Part shown: positions 1 to 7,072 of the stretch, in pieces
How the letters are laid out: each line of letters begins with the position of its first letter
How positions within the stretch are numbered: position 1 is the stretch's first letter
DNA from: Christensenella sp. UBA5394
GTDB taxonomy: Bacteria > Bacillota > Clostridia > Christensenellales > CAG-138
Assembly (NCBI GenBank): GCA_002409725.1
Contig: DHOI01000031.1
Coordinates: forward strand, 56,834-70,520
Length of the DNA: 13,687 nucleotides
Reading direction: 5' to 3'
Made by a program: the position numbers and the translations under genes
The notes under the pieces: generated by a model
What the model was told of the DNA's origin: nothing
Database searches by the model: none
What the model saw: only the letters and a program-made list of their open reading frames with translations

Positions 1-8
1 GGAATGAT

Positions 9-42
9 CCGCCGCTCCCCGCTTTGGGCGCGGGGGCGGCGG
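9..42 (-). terminator. GC-rich hairpin after the BMP lipoprotein gene
   Basis: Positions 9-22 and 30-42 pair as a 13-bp, almost all G:C stem with one bulged base and a 7-nt loop (23-29). It begins 11 bp beyond the stop codon of the minus-strand lipoprotein gene, where a transcription terminator would be expected. The sequence after the stem on the minus strand (ATCATTCC) is not a U-tract. It may therefore be a weak terminator, or a stabilising or attenuating hairpin that separates a highly expressed binding-protein gene from transporter genes beyond the window edge. Confidence 0.5.
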
Positions 43-53
43 CAAGGGGATGG

Positions 54-1175
54 TTAGAAGGAGTAGTTTTCCTCCAGCGGCACTTCCAGCACCAGCTCGC
101 CGGATTTGATTTTTTCGGCTGCGGCGCGGGCCGTTTCCACAATGGCGTCGGTCAGCACGGCCGTGTTACGGGGGTTCACGCCGTCGTCCGTGATGTAGGT
201 AGCGCCGACCACGCCTTCTTTGAGGCCCAGGGAGACCGTACCCGGCTGGATGCCGGTGGTGAAGTACTCCTCAAGGATCATGCCCGTTACAACGCCGGTA
301 TATTTCACCTGGGTGGTCACAATGTTGGGGTTATCGGGCGAAGTTTGATCGGCATCCTGGCCGGAGGTGTAGAAGCCCTTCTCCAGAGCGGCCTCGAAGG
401 TGCCGTAATCTGCCACGGCGGAGGCGGCGTTGATGAACACGCAGCCCTGGGCAGCCTGCTGCAGGGCCATTTCCTTGGCTACCGGCGCATCGGTATAAGA
501 CTTAGTGTAGTTGAAGATGAAGTCGTCCATGGTCAGATTGGGATTGACGGAGCGGGCGCCTTCCATGTAGCCCCAGCGCCATTCAAAGCTGCCCTGGCCG
601 GGGTTGGCGTGCACACCGCCAAAGGGGCCGTCGGGCTTGCCCGCATCGGCACTGATGGAGGCCGCGATAACGCCGATGAGGTAGGCGGCTTCCTGCGGCT
701 TGAAGATGTAGGATTTGACGTTGGGATTGTCGCACACGGTGTCGATAATGGCATACTGCGCTTTATCCGGGAACTGGGTGGCCACCTCGTTGAGCGGGTC
801 CGCACCCTGCCAGCCAACGACCAGGATTAGGTTATAGCCTTCTTCCACGGAAGCCCGGATGTTTTCGGACCAGGCGGTATCATCCGCGCATTCGATCACG
901 GTATAATCCATGGGGTAGCGGCCGGCGGACTTAGCGGCAGCGCACTCATCCACCACCTGGGTCAAGAAGGGGTTCACGCCTACAGGATCGCAAATAACGG
1001 CAATGCGCTTGGTCTCCTGAGGCTGGGCGGCTTCCGGGGCGCCCTCTGCGGCGGGCGCTGCCGCCTCGGCAGCAGGCTGGGAAGCGGGCTGGGCGGCAGT
1101 CTGTTGCGGTGCGCAACCGAACAAAGCGGAGGTAAGCATTAGCAAACCGACGAGCAGGGCAATTTTTCTCTTCAT
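54..1175 (-). CDS. BMP/PnrA-family ABC transporter substrate-binding lipoprotein
   Basis: This 373-aa protein is a surface lipoprotein predicted to capture a small ligand for an ABC importer. BMP-family proteins typically bind purine nucleosides, but the ligand here is unproven. Residues 1-20 form a signal peptide (basic MKRK, hydrophobic core) ending in a lipobox with Cys21 (ALFGC). Residues 22-53 are an Ala/Pro/Gln/Glu-rich linker. The periplasmic-binding-protein fold starts at about residue 55 (KRIAVICDPVGVNPF) and includes the stretches ILVVGWQGADPL, YAIIDTVCDNP and EAAYLIGVIAA, which suit the BMP family (PF02608). The start ATG has a strong SD (AAAGGAG, complement of 1183-1189) 7 nt upstream. 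The gene is divergent from a DeoR regulator. The cognate ATPase and permeases are not visible and may lie beyond position 1. Confidence 0.85.
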   Translation of the reverse strand: MKRKIALLVGLLMLTSALFGCAPQQTAAQPASQPAAEAAAPAAEGAPEAAQPQETKRIAVICDPVGVNPFLTQVVDECAAAKSAGRYPMDYTVIECADDTAWSENIRASVEEGYNLILVVGWQGADPLNEVATQFPDKAQYAIIDTVCDNPNVKSYIFKPQEAAYLIGVIAASISADAGKPDGPFGGVHANPGQGSFEWRWGYMEGARSVNPNLTMDDFIFNYTKSYTDAPVAKEMALQQAAQGCVFINAASAVADYGTFEAALEKGFYTSGQDADQTSPDNPNIVTTQVKYTGVVTGMILEEYFTTGIQPGTVSLGLKEGVVGATYITDDGVNPRNTAVLTDAIVETARAAAEKIKSGELVLEVPLEENYSF

Positions 1176-1202
1176 TTTTGTTCTCCTTTTACTTTTGATA
1201 TG

Positions 1203-1220
1203 TTCCGCTTAGGCGCGGAA
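1203..1220. repeat. Inverted repeat in the leader of the BMP lipoprotein gene
   Basis: TTCCGC (1203-1208) and GCGGAA (1215-1220) form a perfect 6-bp inverted repeat around a 6-nt centre. It lies in the predicted 5' leader of the minus-strand lipoprotein mRNA, just upstream of the SD. It could be an mRNA hairpin that limits initiation or stabilises the transcript, or an operator. Nothing in the sequence separates these options. Confidence 0.35.
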
Positions 1221-1294
1221 TAAAGGTTTTCAGCAGGTGGGACAGGATGGCAAATCGTGTATATGTTGTTTTTTATTTGATTTTCTTTGTTTAT

Positions 1295-1324
1295 ATTATG
1301 GGACAGAATCCTTTGCATTGTCAA
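1295..1324 (-). promoter_or_regulatory. Sigma-70-type promoter of the BMP lipoprotein gene
   Basis: On the minus strand, TTGACA (1319-1324) is a perfect -35 box. It is followed after 18 bp by CATAAT (1295-1300), a 5/6 match to the -10 consensus. Transcription would start near 1288, giving a leader of about 112 nt. Upstream, 28 bp separate this -35 box from the -35 of the divergent DeoR gene, so one bound regulator could affect both. Confidence 0.65.
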
Positions 1325-1352
1325 TATGTTTTTAAAAAAGTTCATTAGGTTC

Positions 1353-1382
1353 TCGACAAGGGATACCCGGATGCGTTATAAT
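1353..1382 (+). promoter_or_regulatory. Sigma-70-type promoter of the DeoR-family gene
   Basis: TCGACA (1353-1358, 5/6 match to the -35 box) and a perfect TATAAT (1377-1382) are separated by 18 bp on the plus strand. The predicted transcription start is near 1389-1391. This is downstream of or at the GTG codon at 1387, so that codon should not be the translation start. The ATG at 1426 would then have a leader of about 36 nt. Confidence 0.6.
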
Positions 1383-1425
1383 AAAAGTGAATAAAACCAC
1401 ACATTCCCACATTTCGGAGGTTCGG

Positions 1426-2193
1426 ATGCTCGCAGCAAAAAGGCTTTCCTCCATCCGCGACTTGCTCAACAATGGCGACAGCGTATCCGTTGCCGAGCTT
1501 AGCCGCACCTTTAACGTAACAGAAGAGACCATCCGCCGAGATCTTGATAAAATCACCAAGGATGACCATGCCGTGGTGCGGGTGCACGGCGGCGCCTATA
1601 AGATAAAAAATTTCGATCGGGAAGCCCCCTATGCCCTACGGGAGACCCTGCTGGTTGCTGAAAAGGAGCGCATGGCGCAAACCGGCTACACCATGCTGGA
1701 AGAGGGCGATACCATCATGCTGGATTCCAGCACCAGCGCCCTGCACCTGGCCCAGGCCATCAAACGGGGTACGCTGAAAATATCCGTCATCACCAATTCC
1801 CTGCGGATCGCGCTGGAGCTTTCAGATTGCCCCCATGCCAACCTGATCGTAGCAGGCGGGGCCTATCGGCCTTCCTCCCGCTCCTTCGTAGGATATTCCG
1901 CCACAGGCACCCTGGATGATTTCCACGCGGATAAGGCCTTCGTGAGCTGCTCCGGGCTGCACGCTCGCTCCGGCCTCACGGATAACAGCGAAAGCGAGGC
2001 CCGGGTGCGCCGCACGATGCTGGAAAATTCGGATTACCGCTATCTCCTGGTAGATTCGGATAAATTCGGCCGCTCCAAAAGCCACCGCATTGCCCACCTG
2101 ACCGGCATCCATTCTCTCTTTACGGATAAGGAGCCGGATGCGGAGCTTAAGGAGATGCTGCTAAAGAACAACATCAACATCATCGTCTGCTAA
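1426..2193 (+). CDS. DeoR-family transcriptional regulator
   Basis: This 255-aa repressor-type protein has an N-terminal winged helix-turn-helix (residues 20-43, VSVAELSRTFNVTEETIRR), which is typical of DeoR regulators of sugar or nucleoside catabolism. It also has a C-terminal DeoRC sugar-phosphate sensor domain. Family hallmarks in the sensor are GDTIMLDSSTSALHLA (94-109), ITNSL (122-126), GGAYR (144-148), SESEARVRR near 188-196 and DSDKFG (210-215). The ATG at 1426 was chosen over an in-frame GTG at 1387. It has GGAGG 5 nt upstream, it gives the usual family N-terminus (MLAAKR...), and the predicted promoter starts transcription after the GTG. The gene is divergent from the BMP lipoprotein, which it may control together with its own gene; this is inferred from position only. 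Confidence 0.9.
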   Translation: MLAAKRLSSIRDLLNNGDSVSVAELSRTFNVTEETIRRDLDKITKDDHAVVRVHGGAYKIKNFDREAPYALRETLLVAEKERMAQTGYTMLEEGDTIMLDSSTSALHLAQAIKRGTLKISVITNSLRIALELSDCPHANLIVAGGAYRPSSRSFVGYSATGTLDDFHADKAFVSCSGLHARSGLTDNSESEARVRRTMLENSDYRYLLVDSDKFGRSKSHRIAHLTGIHSLFTDKEPDAELKEMLLKNNINIIVC

Positions 2194-2391
2194 TGGGAGA
2201 TTGCGCCAGCGCCTTTGGCTATGCGTTTGCAGTAATTTTTCAGGAAGATACGCCTGTTTAAAAGATAAAAGGCATGCTGAATCAAAACCACGAGTTGAGC
2301 TGGTGGTTTATACCTGACCTGGAAGGGCATATTAGTAGGCTAATATTGATATTGGAATTTCCGTATAAGTAGAAAGGCGAGTAGCTTACCC

Positions 2392-2409
2392 TATTTCTAT
2401 TAAGAAATA
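2392..2409. repeat. AT-rich 7-bp hairpin between two convergent regulator genes
   Basis: TATTTCT (2392-2398) and AGAAATA (2403-2409) are perfect inverted arms around the tetraloop ATTA. The hairpin sits in the 270-bp gap (2194-2463) between the convergent DeoR and FCD-regulator genes. No further coding region or convincing U-tract terminator is visible in that gap. A GCCA/TGGC hairpin at 2205-2219 followed 14 nt later by five T residues may weakly end the DeoR transcript. Confidence 0.25.
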
Positions 2410-2463
2410 ATGGCCTTATATCGGCCGTAAATGGCGGGGGTAAATATCAGTCTGCACGTGCGT

Positions 2464-3186
2464 TTACTCCTTTGCGGCAGGTTTAACGGGAGCCGCATTG
2501 AGCGCGCCTTTCCTAACAAACCGAATGTTGCGCCTTATATGCTCCTCCATGGTGTTTCTTGCTGTTCTGCCGTCACGATCGCTAATGGCTTTGATGATGG
2601 CTACGTGGTCATCGATTGTTTCCGTCACCAAGGCGTAATGGGTGTATTGCACCGCCATGGGCACCGTTTTGATAAGCAGCGGGAATATAAGATCCACAAC
2701 GCTGTTGTGCGAGCATTTTGCAACCTCGGTATGAAAGCTGACATCAAATTCGCTGTGATCCAGCTTCTTGTCGTACGCCTCCTCAAGCTTGCCTTCAAAG
2801 AGTTGCAGCCTGTTGATTTCTTCCGCCGTTGCGTTCTGTGCGGCCAACTCTGCCAGTGATGGCTCTATGATTGCACGAAGCTGCAGCAGTTCCAAAAGAA
2901 GCTGCGATTTATTCTGCACGAACTGGAATCCCAGCGGATCGTCGGATACGCCCGGATTTTGGGATACAAAGGTTCCCCGCCCCCGCTCTATCCTGATTAT
3001 ATTACGGGATATTAGAATTTTCGCGGCCTCTCTAACCGTGCTTCTGCCTACGCCCAAGGCATTGCCAAGTTCGATTTCATTTGGCAGCTGATCCCCGGGC
3101 TGCAGCTTTTCCGTGATAATATAATCTATAATCTGCTTTGCAGTATACTCCGAAAGCGACTCTCCGTAAAATGCGATTGGCTCCAT
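2464..3186 (-). CDS. GntR-family (FadR/FCD subfamily) transcriptional regulator
   Basis: This 240-aa protein has an N-terminal winged helix (residues 10-75), with the helix-turn-helix in LPNEIELGNALGVGRSTVRE (34-53) and the wing GRGTFV (69-74). The C-terminal all-helical FCD domain shows the putative metal or ligand set Asp148, His152 (FDVSFH), His194 and His216, in the usual FCD spacing. FCD regulators usually sense carboxylic acids such as gluconate, uronates or lactate, which suits a sugar-acid operon. It lies immediately after 6-phosphogluconate dehydrogenase on the same strand but has its own promoter in the 164-bp gap. The start is ATG with AAGGGTGA about 5 nt upstream. By position it is the most likely repressor of the neighbouring ABC/kinase/dehydrogenase operon. 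The effector is unknown. Confidence 0.88.
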   Translation of the reverse strand: MEPIAFYGESLSEYTAKQIIDYIITEKLQPGDQLPNEIELGNALGVGRSTVREAAKILISRNIIRIERGRGTFVSQNPGVSDDPLGFQFVQNKSQLLLELLQLRAIIEPSLAELAAQNATAEEINRLQLFEGKLEEAYDKKLDHSEFDVSFHTEVAKCSHNSVVDLIFPLLIKTVPMAVQYTHYALVTETIDDHVAIIKAISDRDGRTARNTMEEHIRRNIRFVRKGALNAAPVKPAAKE

Positions 3187-3213
3187 ACGCTCACCCTTTG
3201 ATGTTTTCTATTT

Positions 3214-3242
3214 ATTATAAACAAGCCATGCTTCAATAACAA
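3214..3242 (-). promoter_or_regulatory. Promoter of the FCD regulator with a palindrome in its spacer
   Basis: On the minus strand, TTGTTA (3237-3242, 4/6 match) and a perfect TATAAT (3214-3219) are 17 bp apart. Transcription would start near 3207, about 20 nt before the start codon. The spacer contains the palindrome AAGC-CAT-GCTT (3223-3233). A protein bound there would block RNA polymerase, so it is a candidate auto-regulatory operator for the FCD protein. Confidence 0.55.
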
Positions 3243-3326
3243 GTTTTTTGATTCATCTCCCGCCCATGCGCATCGACTTTGCTTACCACAATACCCCCCA
3301 AGGTTATTTCTCTCGTTCAGAATAAA

Positions 3327-3342
3327 GGCGTATGGAATCGCC
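3327..3342 (-). terminator. Weak terminator-like hairpin after gnd
   Basis: On the minus strand, GGCG (3339-3342) and CGCC (3327-3330) pair around an 8-nt loop and are followed by TTTATTC. The element lies just beyond the gnd stop codon. The 4-bp stem and interrupted T stretch make it a weak candidate for the end of the operon transcript. Confidence 0.25.
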
Positions 3343-3350
3343 GCTATGAA

Positions 3351-4799
3351 CTAAATGGTATAAGTTGACGCGGCGGTGCTACCGCCACGCCCCGTCCAGT
3401 TGGTATGGAAAAATTGCCCCCGGGGCGCATCTAACCGCTCATAGGTGTGGGCGCCAAAATAATCCCGCTGCGCTTGCAAAAGATTGGCCGGAAGCCTTTC
3501 GGTGGTATAGCCGTCAAAGTAGGCCAAGGCCGCGGAAAAAGCCGGCATGGGTATGCCGTGGGTCACCGCCTCGGCAACGATCCTGCGCCAGGCAGGGACA
3601 AGGCCCTTTACAACCTCGCCAAAATAAGGATCAAGCAGCAGGTTTTCTAACCCCGGGTTCCGATCGTAGGCTTCCTTTATCTTACTAAGGAACACGGATC
3701 GAATAATGCAGCCGCCTCGCCACATAAGGGCAATGCCGCCGTAATTCAAATTCCAGCCATAGGTTTTTGCCGCCGCCCGCATGAGGGTATAGCCTTGGGC
3801 ATAGGAAATTATTTTTGAGGCATAAAGTGCCTTCCGGAGTTGCTCAATGCATTCCGCCCGGTTGTAATCTATGCCGCCCTCCGCCCTCGGAAAGGCTTTG
3901 GCTGCCGCCACTCTTTCCTCCTTCATGGCGGAAAGGCAGCGGGCAAACACCGCCTCCCCAATAAGCGTAAGGGGTACGCCTTCTTCAAAGGCGGCTATAC
4001 CCGCCCATTTGCCTGTTCCCTTCTGCCCGGCGGCGTCCAGTATCTTATCCACCATCGGCGCGCCATCCACATCCTTATAAGCAAATATATCCCCGGTTAT
4101 TTCGATAAGATAGCTGTCAAGCTCGGTTTCGTTCCAGGCTTTGAATACCTCGTGCATCTCATCCGCCCGCATTTGCAGGCTATCCCGCATAAACTGATAG
4201 GCCTCGCAGATGAGCTGCATGTCGCCGTATTCTATGCCGTTATGTACCATTTTTACAAAATGGCCCGCGCCGTTCTCCCCCACCCATTCACAGCAGGGAG
4301 AGCCATCCTCCACCTTGGCACATACAGCCTGGAACATATCCTTAACATAAGGCCAGGCCCCGGGTGAACCGCCGGGCATCATGGAGGGACCCTTCAGCGC
4401 CCCCTCCTCGCCGCCGGAAACACCTGTTCCGATATACATGAACCCTTTGCTTTCAACATATGCGGTTCTGCGTATGGTATCCGTAAAGTGGCTGTTCCCG
4501 CCGTCGATCAGGATATCTCCCGGTTCGAGATGGGGAAGCAGGGTTTCAATAAGCTCGTCCACCGCCGCCCCCGCCTTGACCATCATCATAATCCTGCGGG
4601 GCTTCTTAAGGCTGCCGACCAATTCTTCTATGGAATAGGCGCCTATAATATTCTTGTCCCTAGCACGCCCTTCAACGAAGCTCTTTACCTTGGCGGTCGT
4701 CCTGTTAAATACCGCCGCCGTAAAGCCCTTGGACTCCATGTTCATCACCAAATTTTCGCCCATTACCGCAAGGCCGATCAGTCCGATATCCGCTTTCAT
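3351..4799 (-). CDS. gnd: 6-phosphogluconate dehydrogenase, decarboxylating
   Basis: This enzyme oxidises and decarboxylates 6-phospho-D-gluconate to ribulose 5-phosphate with NADP, in the cytoplasm, as part of the pentose phosphate pathway. The 482-aa length fits the long, dimeric class (E. coli Gnd is 468 aa). The Rossmann motif GLAVMGENL is at residues 9-17, the NADP-type NRT at 32-34, and the substrate loop GVSGGEEGALKGPSMMPGG at 126-144. The catalytic set Lys183, Asn187 and Glu190 lies in HFVKMVHNGIEYGDMQ, with the same numbering as in sheep 6PGDH. The start is the ATG at 4799, with AAAGGAG 7 nt upstream. An in-frame ATG 14 codons earlier would add residues before the Rossmann fold and lacks an SD. 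It lies 42 bp after the kinase and is the last enzyme gene of the operon. Confidence 0.97.
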   Translation of the reverse strand: MKADIGLIGLAVMGENLVMNMESKGFTAAVFNRTTAKVKSFVEGRARDKNIIGAYSIEELVGSLKKPRRIMMMVKAGAAVDELIETLLPHLEPGDILIDGGNSHFTDTIRRTAYVESKGFMYIGTGVSGGEEGALKGPSMMPGGSPGAWPYVKDMFQAVCAKVEDGSPCCEWVGENGAGHFVKMVHNGIEYGDMQLICEAYQFMRDSLQMRADEMHEVFKAWNETELDSYLIEITGDIFAYKDVDGAPMVDKILDAAGQKGTGKWAGIAAFEEGVPLTLIGEAVFARCLSAMKEERVAAAKAFPRAEGGIDYNRAECIEQLRKALYASKIISYAQGYTLMRAAAKTYGWNLNYGGIALMWRGGCIIRSVFLSKIKEAYDRNPGLENLLLDPYFGEVVKGLVPAWRRIVAEAVTHGIPMPAFSAALAYFDGYTTERLPANLLQAQRDYFGAHTYERLDAPRGQFFHTNWTGRGGSTAASTYTI

Positions 4800-4841
4800 T
4801 TCCCTTCTCCTTTTATTTGAAAATCTATGCTGCACGGCCAA

Positions 4842-5900
4842 TCAGCGCATTACGCGGGCGTTACCCTTCCAAATTGACCACACCTGCTCTTCATCCACAG
4901 GCTGGGCATAGTCCTCGAGCAGCGTGGTGGCAAGAGCGCCCGTAGCCCAGCCAAAATGCAGGCAATCTTCCGGGCTCCAGCCTTTCAGTATGCCGTAAAG
5001 TAAGCCCCCCACAAAACCGTCGCCGCCGCCTATGCGATCCAGCACCTGTATGTGCCGCGGCTCGGCAACGTGCCATTGCCCGTCTTTAAGTAATATCGCC
5101 CCCCATAGGTGCTCGTTGGCGTTTATCACCTCTCGAAGGGTCGTGGCAAATGTGCTTACGTTGGGGTATTTCTCCCGCACCCCCATAATCATCTCGCGGA
5201 AGCCTTCGATTTTGCCCGCGAGGCCCTGTCCACCCGCGGCAGGCCCCTTTACGCCCAAGCAGAGCTGGAAGTCCTCCTCATTGCCAGTCAAAATATCCGC
5301 AACAGAGGCTATCTCCCTGAATATCTCGGTAAGCTCCCCCTCCCGATCCTTCCAGAACGAAGCCCTGTGATTAAGGTCAAAGGATATTCTGGTTCCGTAG
5401 GCTTTGGCCGCCCTGGCAAGCTGCAGGCAGAACTCGCCCGTATCCCGGGACATCGCCGCTATCAGGCCGGACATATGGAGGATTTCAGCGCCTTCCGTTC
5501 CAAATATGCGTTCCAGATCGAAATCCGCAACGTTCAGTATTTGGCCCACCTCTCCGGCGCGGTCATTATACACCCTCGGCCCCCGCACGCCATAGCCGCA
5601 ATCCACTATATTGAACTGATGGCGGTATCCCCAGGGATCGCCCTGCGGTACCTCCTTGCCCTCATATTCCAAACTGCGGCTTCTTAAATCCGCTTTAATA
5701 AAGGCAGCTATAGGCGAACCCTCCACAAAATTGGTAAGAACCTTGACCGGCAGGCCCAGCGCGGCCGAAACCGTAGCCGCATTTGTTTCAGCGCTTGTAG
5801 CATGCATATAATACTCATGGCTTATATGCACCGGTTGGCGGCTTGTCGGCGTGATACGTACTCCCATGCTCGTTGGTACGATAAGTGCGTAGCGTTTCAT
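4842..5900 (-). CDS. PfkB-family sugar/sugar-acid kinase (2-dehydro-3-deoxygluconokinase-like)
   Basis: This 352-aa ribokinase/PfkB-fold kinase is predicted to phosphorylate a sugar or sugar acid with ATP. The C-terminal signature is DRIGGGDGFVGG (288-299) with the catalytic base Asp294. FDLNHR (174-179) and GNEEDF (206-211) are stretches seen in KDG-kinase-like proteins. It is longer than typical KdgK (about 310-340 aa) and has a distinctive N-terminus (ALIVPTSMGVRITP). Its neighbour is 6-phosphogluconate dehydrogenase and there is no KDPG aldolase. Its product may therefore be 6-phosphogluconate (acting as a gluconate kinase) or a related phospho-keto-acid rather than KDPG; this is inference. 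The SD-like GGGGAG is about 11 nt before the ATG, longer than usual. It is 38 bp after the Gfo/Idh gene. Confidence 0.85.
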   Translation of the reverse strand: MKRYALIVPTSMGVRITPTSRQPVHISHEYYMHATSAETNAATVSAALGLPVKVLTNFVEGSPIAAFIKADLRSRSLEYEGKEVPQGDPWGYRHQFNIVDCGYGVRGPRVYNDRAGEVGQILNVADFDLERIFGTEGAEILHMSGLIAAMSRDTGEFCLQLARAAKAYGTRISFDLNHRASFWKDREGELTEIFREIASVADILTGNEEDFQLCLGVKGPAAGGQGLAGKIEGFREMIMGVREKYPNVSTFATTLREVINANEHLWGAILLKDGQWHVAEPRHIQVLDRIGGGDGFVGGLLYGILKGWSPEDCLHFGWATGALATTLLEDYAQPVDEEQVWSIWKGNARVMR

Positions 5901-5938
5901 CGTAATCGTCTCTCCCCTTAGGTATTTTCATATATAAT

Positions 5939-7069
5939 TCAGACCGGCAGCCGCTTCAGCCTGCCGTCGAAATCACTACCATATTCCACCGCCAGGGGGA
6001 ACTTGACCGGTCTTTTATCCCGGCTAGATCGGTATATACCGGTTATGAGTTCCACCGTTTTGCGCCCATCTTCCAGGGTTATCAATGGCTTGCGCCCTTC
6101 TATAATTGCGCCCAAAAAATCATGGATCTGTTGCATGTGGAAATACCAGATGTTATCCAGGCTATTGAAAAATTCGATATCCGAGGCCTTATATTCCGCC
6201 AGTTGCTCCGCCTCGCCCGCGATGGTCCACAGATCGTTTACCGGCGGCTCTGCAATGCCGGACACGCCGGCAATAAACATTGCTCCGCCGTCCGTTTGCA
6301 CGCCTATGCTGGCGCCATTGGCGCCATGTACGCGAACGTTTCCAAACAGGGCGGGGTTTTGAGAATTGCTGACCACAATATTGCCTATGGCTCCGTTCTT
6401 AAAGCGTATAATGGCAGCGGCCGTATCCTCTACCTCCAAATCCGGGTGATTGAGGGTATCCCAAATACCATACAGCTCATCTATTTCACCCATATACCAT
6501 AGCAGCAGGTCAAGCTGGTGGGGCGCCTGGTTTATGAGCACGCCGCCGCCCTCCCCCTGCCATGTTCCCCGCCAGGGGTCGCTATGGTAATAGGCCATAT
6601 CCCGCCAGCCCAGCATATTGACGGTACCCAGGATAGGAACGCCTATCTTGCCATCCTCAATAGCCCGCTTCACCCGTATGGCGGGTGGATAAAACCTGCG
6701 CTGGCAAATGACGGTGCTCACAACGCCCGCCTCTTTTGCTGCCGCCAGGATAGCATCGCAGTCCTCCAGCGAAGCGGCCAGCGGCTTTTCTATGGCAATA
6801 TGCAGGCCCAGTTTGCAGCACTGCACCGCTATCTGCGCATGGTTTGGATGGGGCGTACAAATAGATACGGCCTGAACACCGCTCTCCTTTACCATCGTTT
6901 CCAGGTCGGTATATGCCTTAATGCCATATTTTTGAGCAAAGGCCACGGTTTTTTCCGTATTTCTGCCAAGGCAGGCCACCAGTTCGCTGTTTTCGCAATG
7001 CATAAAGGCATCGGCATGGAAATGCCCCACCTTGCCGCAGCCTATGACCGCCGTTTTGATCTTTTGCAT
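5939..7069 (-). CDS. Gfo/Idh/MocA-family NAD(P)-dependent oxidoreductase
   Basis: This 376-aa two-domain sugar or inositol-type dehydrogenase is predicted to oxidise or reduce a sugar, cyclitol or keto-sugar hydroxyl. The N-terminal Rossmann domain has GCGKVG (10-15), STPxH-like SICTPHPNH (69-77) and the hallmark EKP (94-96) with catalytic Lys95. The C-terminal GFO_IDH_MocA domain contains GGGVLINQAPHQLDLLLW (174-191), with the usual catalytic-region His184 and Asp187. The exact substrate cannot be deduced. The ATG lies 3 nt after the stop of the upstream alcohol dehydrogenase. Its SD (GAGGA) is in the last codons of that gene, so the two are translationally linked. It is part of the sugar operon and supplies one of its two redox steps. 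Confidence 0.92.
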   Translation of the reverse strand: MQKIKTAVIGCGKVGHFHADAFMHCENSELVACLGRNTEKTVAFAQKYGIKAYTDLETMVKESGVQAVSICTPHPNHAQIAVQCCKLGLHIAIEKPLAASLEDCDAILAAAKEAGVVSTVICQRRFYPPAIRVKRAIEDGKIGVPILGTVNMLGWRDMAYYHSDPWRGTWQGEGGGVLINQAPHQLDLLLWYMGEIDELYGIWDTLNHPDLEVEDTAAAIIRFKNGAIGNIVVSNSQNPALFGNVRVHGANGASIGVQTDGGAMFIAGVSGIAEPPVNDLWTIAGEAEQLAEYKASDIEFFNSLDNIWYFHMQQIHDFLGAIIEGRKPLITLEDGRKTVELITGIYRSSRDKRPVKFPLAVEYGSDFDGRLKRLPV

Positions 7070-7072
7070 AGC

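Noticed and set aside
24..830. 268-codon plus-strand open frame opposite the BMP gene
   Set aside because: It is the antisense shadow of a well-supported lipoprotein gene, with no SD or family match.
2284..2309. AAACCAC/GTGGTTT hairpin between the two regulator genes as a terminator
   Set aside because: The 7-bp stem has an 11-nt loop and no U-tract on the plus strand. On the minus strand only TTTTGATT follows, and it lies too far from the FCD gene's stop to be convincing.
4800..4841. Upstream in-frame ATG at 4841 as the gnd start
   Set aside because: It would add 14 basic residues before the Rossmann fold and lacks an SD; the ATG at 4799 has an ideal one.
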